From Mediterranea sp. (in: CFB group bacteria) (GTDB taxonomy: Bacteria > Bacteroidota > Bacteroidia > Bacteroidales > Bacteroidaceae), in assembly GCA_031261805.1 (NCBI GenBank), contig JAISIX010000123.1, positions 1-36,938 of the forward strand: a stretch of 36,938 nucleotides of DNA, in the 5' to 3' direction. The position numbers were made by a program, and so were the translations under genes. Below the pieces are notes generated by a model that saw nothing but the letters and a program-made list of their open reading frames with translations, was not told where the DNA came from and ran no database searches. Below are positions 34,401-36,938 of this stretch, piece after piece. Numbering within the stretch: the stretch's first letter is position 1; each line of letters opens with the position of its first letter.

Positions 34401-35261
34401 GTCAACACGCTCGATAAGTTCCACTACCTGCCCCGCCCCGACGCTGGCAACGGCACCCTGTTGAAAGGCTCTGTGGCCTACAGCACCGACAAGGAGCACT
34501 GGACGGAAGCTGGAAACTTTGAGTGGAAACGCGACGGCGAGACGAAGGTCTTCACCTTCGCCGGTCATCCCACGGCCCGCTACATCCGCCTGCACATCAC
34601 CGAAGGCGTAGGCAACTACGGTTCGGGACGTGAGATTTACGTCTTCAAGGTGCCCGGCACCCCCAGCTACCTGCAAGGCGACATCAACGCCGACGGCCGC
34701 CTGGACGAGAACGACTTCACCTCCTACACCAACTATACCGGCCTGCGTAAGGGTGACTCGGACTTCGACGGCTACATCAGCAACGGCGACATCAACAAGA
34801 ATGGGCTGATCGACGCTTACGACATCTCCGTAGTAGCCACACAGCTGGAAGAGGGTGTATCGCCACGCCCCATAGAGAAGGTTGCCGGGCGCATCGAGCT
34901 GACACCCAACAAGCTGAACCTGCGCAAAGACGAAGTGGTGGAGATTGCAGTCAAAGGCATCGACCTCCGCTCGGTGAACGCCTTTAGCTTCGCCCTGCCC
35001 TACAACCAACAGGACTTCGAGTACGTAGGCTTGGACTCACTCCACGTCAAGGAGATGGACAACCTCACGTACGACCGCCTGCACAGCAACGGTACCAAGG
35101 CACTCTACCCCACCTTCGTGAACATTGGACGCAAGGAGGCGCTGGAAGGCACAACAGATCTATTCGTCATCAAGCTGAAGGCACGTCGGACAGTGAAGTT
35201 CAACCTCAAAGCCATCGACGGGCTACTGGTAGACAAGATGCTGAATAGCTCCAAATTCTAA
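31431..35261 (+). CDS. Secreted GH31-family glycosidase with C-terminal dockerin/cohesin-like modules
   Basis: A 1276-residue exported enzyme with a signal peptide ending LAQAAQ at about residue 27. An N-terminal beta-sandwich (about 35-270) is followed by the GH31 barrel; the nucleophile is Asp414 (LKTDVAWVGAGYS) and the likely acid/base Asp466 (GVWSGDQTGG). Downstream come a C-terminal beta domain, an FN3-like module (about 865-930), a discoidin-like module (about 955-1078), a dockerin-like pair of calcium loops (GDINADGRLDENDF at 1083; GDINKNGLIDAYD near 1123) and a final cohesin-like beta domain (about 1150-1276, starting GRIELTPNKLNLRKDE). GH31 members act on alpha-glucosides, alpha-xylosides or alpha-galactosides; the specificity here is unknown. 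It lies 38 bases after the HTCS gene and 27 before the GH105 gene. Confidence 0.9.
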   Translation: MKRNKNGKKWSSALLCLLLWPLLAQAAQTEEKTRVTGVDKINPTTVEVLLSDGHRMTLDFYGEQIFRLFQDNASGIIRDPQATPPAQILVDNPRRSLSKLEVSETAGTVSITTDKVRIDINKETSLFRVANLLTGQTVIEETAAPLFEKGKTTVTLREQPEEYFYGGGVQNGRFSHKGKAIAIENQNSWTDGGVASPTPFYWSTGGYAVMGYTFKKGKYDFGAAQKGVVSLMHETDYLDLFFMVDDGAVALLNDFYQLTGHPILLPKFGFYEGHLNAYNRDYWKEDPNGILFEDGKRYKESQKDNGGIKESLNGEKNNYQFSARAVIDRYRQHDMPLGWLLPNDGYGAGYGQTETLDGNIQNLKSLGDYARQHGVQIGLWTQSDLHPKAGISALLQRDIVKEVRDAGVRVLKTDVAWVGAGYSFGLNGVADVGHIMPYYGHDARPFIISLDGWAGTQRYAGVWSGDQTGGKWEYIRFHIPTYIGSGLSGQPNICSDMDGIFGGKNLVVNTRDFQWKAFTAMQLNMDGWGSNEKYPHALGEPATSINRWYLKLKSELVPYSYSIAKEAVDGLPMMRAMFLAAPNDYTHGIATQYQFLYGPDFLVAPIYQETQADKEGNDVRNGIYLPKGTWIDLFTGEKYEGDCVINNFAAPLWKLPVLVRDGAIVPLANPNNHVGEIAKDLRIYAIYPAGKNAFTQYDDDGVSEAYQLGKGATTRIESELDGKQNVTVTIHPTEGDFDGFVRQKATELRFNASKMPKKLTAQIGKKKVKLQEATSMDDFLKGENLYFYDRTPNLNRFATPGSAFAQKVITGFPQLLVKLEKADITTATTVLRIEGFENNPASHLLKHSGALTAPKAEVAEAGVGPYTLQPSWQPVENADYYEILFDGMRYSTIVEPTLLFDNLQPETDYSFQIRSVNQTGTSPWSTFNARTASNPLEFAIKGIKGETSVPAQGGFGIKNMFNFSETGDGIWHTKYRLNAMPFDLTMDLVTVNTLDKFHYLPRPDAGNGTLLKGSVAYSTDKEHWTEAGNFEWKRDGETKVFTFAGHPTARYIRLHITEGVGNYGSGREIYVFKVPGTPSYLQGDINADGRLDENDFTSYTNYTGLRKGDSDFDGYISNGDINKNGLIDAYDISVVATQLEEGVSPRPIEKVAGRIELTPNKLNLRKDEVVEIAVKGIDLRSVNAFSFALPYNQQDFEYVGLDSLHVKEMDNLTYDRLHSNGTKALYPTFVNIGRKEALEGTTDLFVIKLKARRTVKFNLKAIDGLLVDKMLNSSKF

Positions 35262-35288
35262 TCCCCACCGATTATTCTTATTATAAGT

Positions 35289-36395
35289 ATGAAGAAAAGA
35301 ATCTTATCGGCATTCATCCTCTGTCTGGGCCTTGCTTCGGCAAGCGCCCAGATAGGCACGAAGGCCGAAGTAAAACAAGAGATGAAAAAGGTAGCCGACT
35401 GGCAAGTAAAGAACTTCGATGGCTCCAAGTATGGCGAGCTGGACTGGGTTTACGCACCCTTCTACCTCGGTCTGACGCATTGGGCAGCCCTCGCCGAACA
35501 ACAAGACCGGGACGACTCCTACTACCAGTGGCTGATGAAATTGGGCCGGCGCAACGGTTGGCAACCCGCCAAACGCATGTATCATGCTGACGACATCGCC
35601 GTGTCGCAAGCCTGGCTACAACTCTACGAGAAGTACAAGCAAAAGTCCATGCTCAACCCCACCGAGGCTCGCGCCGACTGGGTAGTGGCCAACCCGCCCA
35701 CCGGCTCTTTCGAGCTGGACTACGGCAAGTCGTCCACGCTGGACCACTGGACGTGGTGCGACGCTCTCTTTATGGCACCTCCCGTCTACGTGAAGCTCTA
35801 CAATATCACCGGCAACAAGAAGTTTATCCGTTTCATGGACAAGGAGTACAAGGCTACCTACAACTACCTGTACGACAAGAAAGACAGCCTCTTCTACCGC
35901 GACTGGCGATACTTCAACAAAAAGGAAGAGAACGGTGCCAAGGTCTTCTGGGGACGTGGCAACGGCTGGGTCGTGGGCGGTTTGGCCGAGATACTGCGTG
36001 AACTACCCCAAGGCAACAAGTATCGCAAGTTCTACCAAGAGCTATTTGTAGAGATGTGCACCCGGATAGCCAAGCTACAGAACAAGGACGGCTTTTGGCA
36101 CGCCAGCCTCCTCGATCCCGCCTCCTACCCGTCGCCCGAAACGAGCAGCAGCTCCTTCTTCGTCTATGCTTTGGCCTACGGCGTGAACGAAGGCCTGCTT
36201 CCTCGCGATACCTTTATGCCCGTCATCGCCAAAGGGTGGGCGGCCCTCTGCTCGGCCGTAGAACCCGATGGCAAGCTGGGCTACGTGCAACCCATCGGCG
36301 CCGACCCCAAAAAGGTGACACGCGACATGACCGAAGTGTACGGACCCGGCGCCTTCTTGATGGCCGGCATGGAAATCTATAAACTGGCTAAGTAA
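35289..36395 (+). CDS. GH105 unsaturated uronyl (rhamnogalacturonyl) hydrolase
   Basis: A 368-residue exported enzyme (signal MKKRILSAFILCLGLASASA) of the alpha/alpha-barrel YteR/YesR type. It removes the unsaturated galacturonyl residue left by lyases at the non-reducing end, by vinyl-ether hydration. Key motifs: RMYHADDIAVSQAWL (about 97-111), DHWTWCDALFMAPPV with catalytic Asp158, and FWGRGNGWVVGGL (about 220-232). It is 27 bases after the GH31 gene, so is co-transcribed, and is followed by a terminator. Rhamnogalacturonan is the best guess for substrate, though other GH105 specificities exist. Confidence 0.92.
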   Translation: MKKRILSAFILCLGLASASAQIGTKAEVKQEMKKVADWQVKNFDGSKYGELDWVYAPFYLGLTHWAALAEQQDRDDSYYQWLMKLGRRNGWQPAKRMYHADDIAVSQAWLQLYEKYKQKSMLNPTEARADWVVANPPTGSFELDYGKSSTLDHWTWCDALFMAPPVYVKLYNITGNKKFIRFMDKEYKATYNYLYDKKDSLFYRDWRYFNKKEENGAKVFWGRGNGWVVGGLAEILRELPQGNKYRKFYQELFVEMCTRIAKLQNKDGFWHASLLDPASYPSPETSSSSFFVYALAYGVNEGLLPRDTFMPVIAKGWAALCSAVEPDGKLGYVQPIGADPKKVTRDMTEVYGPGAFLMAGMEIYKLAK

Positions 36396-36425
36396 GTAAG
36401 CGACGACAAGCCACCGCGTATAGCA

Positions 36426-36468
36426 AAAAGAGGCCGCACCCTGTCTTCAATAGGGTACGGCCTCTTTT
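36426..36468 (+). terminator. Terminator after the GH105 gene
   Basis: The stem AAAAGAGGCCG / CGGCCTCTTTT (11 bp), a C-A mismatch and an inner ACCCT/AGGGT pair close an 8-10 base loop. The T-run is in the 3' arm and the A-run in the 5' arm, so it could work in both directions. Confidence 0.85.
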
Positions 36469-36520
36469 CTGCAATATAGAAGGTAAAGAGCCTTAGAACA
36501 TTTTTCCTTTAGTCAGCCTG

Positions 36521-36534
36521 TCCGCTCGAGCGGA
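36521..36534. repeat. 14-bp perfect palindrome
   Basis: TCCGCTCGAGCGGA reads the same on both strands. It is similar to TCCGCTCTAAGCGGA at 10196-10210. It lies in the 36470-36632 stretch, which otherwise shows no gene. Confidence 0.75.
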
Positions 36535-36632
36535 GATTCCTTTTTTATTCCAAAACATCACCCACCACCTTTTTTGTTCTGTCAATCTATCGCAAGAACA
36601 GCCCTCATTTTTTATCTACTGCATACATCCTC

Positions 36633-36938
36633 CTATTTTATGAGTTTTAGTTGCCGAGCTATATCCTGCACGAACTTCGACAACGGACGTTTATGAATAT
36701 CCTTTGGATTGGTGTAATTTCCTAAAATAAAACGGTTGAAGTCGGCAGGGCTGGGATGATATTTCAAAAAGGCAGCCCTGAGACTATTTTGATAACTCTG
36801 ATTGTATATCTTTGCCTTCCATACCATTTCCTCCACAACATCAACATGTTGTGAATAAATGGCTTTTATTTCCATCTTAAACTTTTCATTAGAGCCTGTA
36901 GACTTGTCATCAAACCCAATCTTCAAGTCTTTTGAATC
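36633..36938 (-). CDS. C-terminal part of an unknown protein (5' end outside window)
   Basis: The minus-strand frame is open from the window end to a TAG at 36633, giving about 101 residues; the first in-frame start seen is only a TTG, so the true start probably lies beyond the window. The visible part is basic and helical (VEEMVWKAKIYNQSYQNSL, HPSPADFNRFILGNY, SKFVQDIARQLKLIK) with no membrane segment. I recognise no family. It has an AT-rich codon use unlike the adjacent GH105 gene, which hints at a different origin. It is convergent with the GH105 gene. Confidence 0.6.
   Translation of the reverse strand, partial: DSKDLKIGFDDKSTGSNEKFKMEIKAIYSQHVDVVEEMVWKAKIYNQSYQNSLRAAFLKYHPSPADFNRFILGNYTNPKDIHKRPLSKFVQDIARQLKLIK

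Overview
The window looks like a chromosomal segment from a Bacteroides-type gut bacterium (Bacteroidales). The evidence is: repeated TAnnTTTG promoter elements 20-50 bases before genes; a Bacteroidota-style bamD-rpoZ-DUF4293 cluster; an rseC-rnfBCDGEA operon; a hybrid two-component system beside glycoside hydrolases; and a type VI-B CRISPR locus, a subtype found mainly in Bacteroidota. No rRNA, tRNA, insertion sequence or phage gene was recognised. The window edges cut the first gene (paaK-like) and the last gene (unknown, minus strand).

Layout. 1-1.5 kb: 3' part of a phenylacetate-CoA ligase with a double-ACT protein. 1.6-3.3 kb: bamD, rpoZ and a DUF4293 membrane protein, ending in a long inverted repeat. 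3.3-5.7 kb: formate-tetrahydrofolate ligase (minus), divergent from a small exported protein. 5.7-8.1 kb: Zn/Cd-type P1B ATPase and a Fur-family regulator in one minus-strand operon. 8.4-9.4 kb: galE. 9.6-15.2 kb: complete Rnf ion-translocating ferredoxin:NAD oxidoreductase operon led by an RseC-like gene. 15.4-17.0 kb: small conserved protein, PlsC-type acyltransferase and nitrilase-family amidase. 17.2-22.2 kb: a NagB-like/PIG-L fusion lacking several catalytic deaminase residues, then a secreted amidase-fold protein interrupted by a golvesin-like domain.

22.2-27.3 kb is the unusual part. About 1.2 kb holds no convincing gene but has three families of short tandem repeats. It is followed by a four-repeat, three-spacer CRISPR array, a perfect 22-bp hairpin, and a 1042-residue Cas13b with both HEPN R-x4-H motifs. 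There is no csx27, csx28, cas1 or cas2 in the window. This stretch looks AT-richer than its neighbours and resembles a laterally acquired minimal RNA-targeting system.

27.3-36.4 kb is a small carbohydrate locus: a hybrid sensor/AraC regulator (HTCS), then a secreted GH31 with FN3, discoidin-like, dockerin-like and cohesin-like C-terminal modules, then a GH105 unsaturated uronyl hydrolase. SusC and SusD are absent from the window. The GH105 points to a pectin or other uronate-containing glycan, but the substrate cannot be fixed from sequence.
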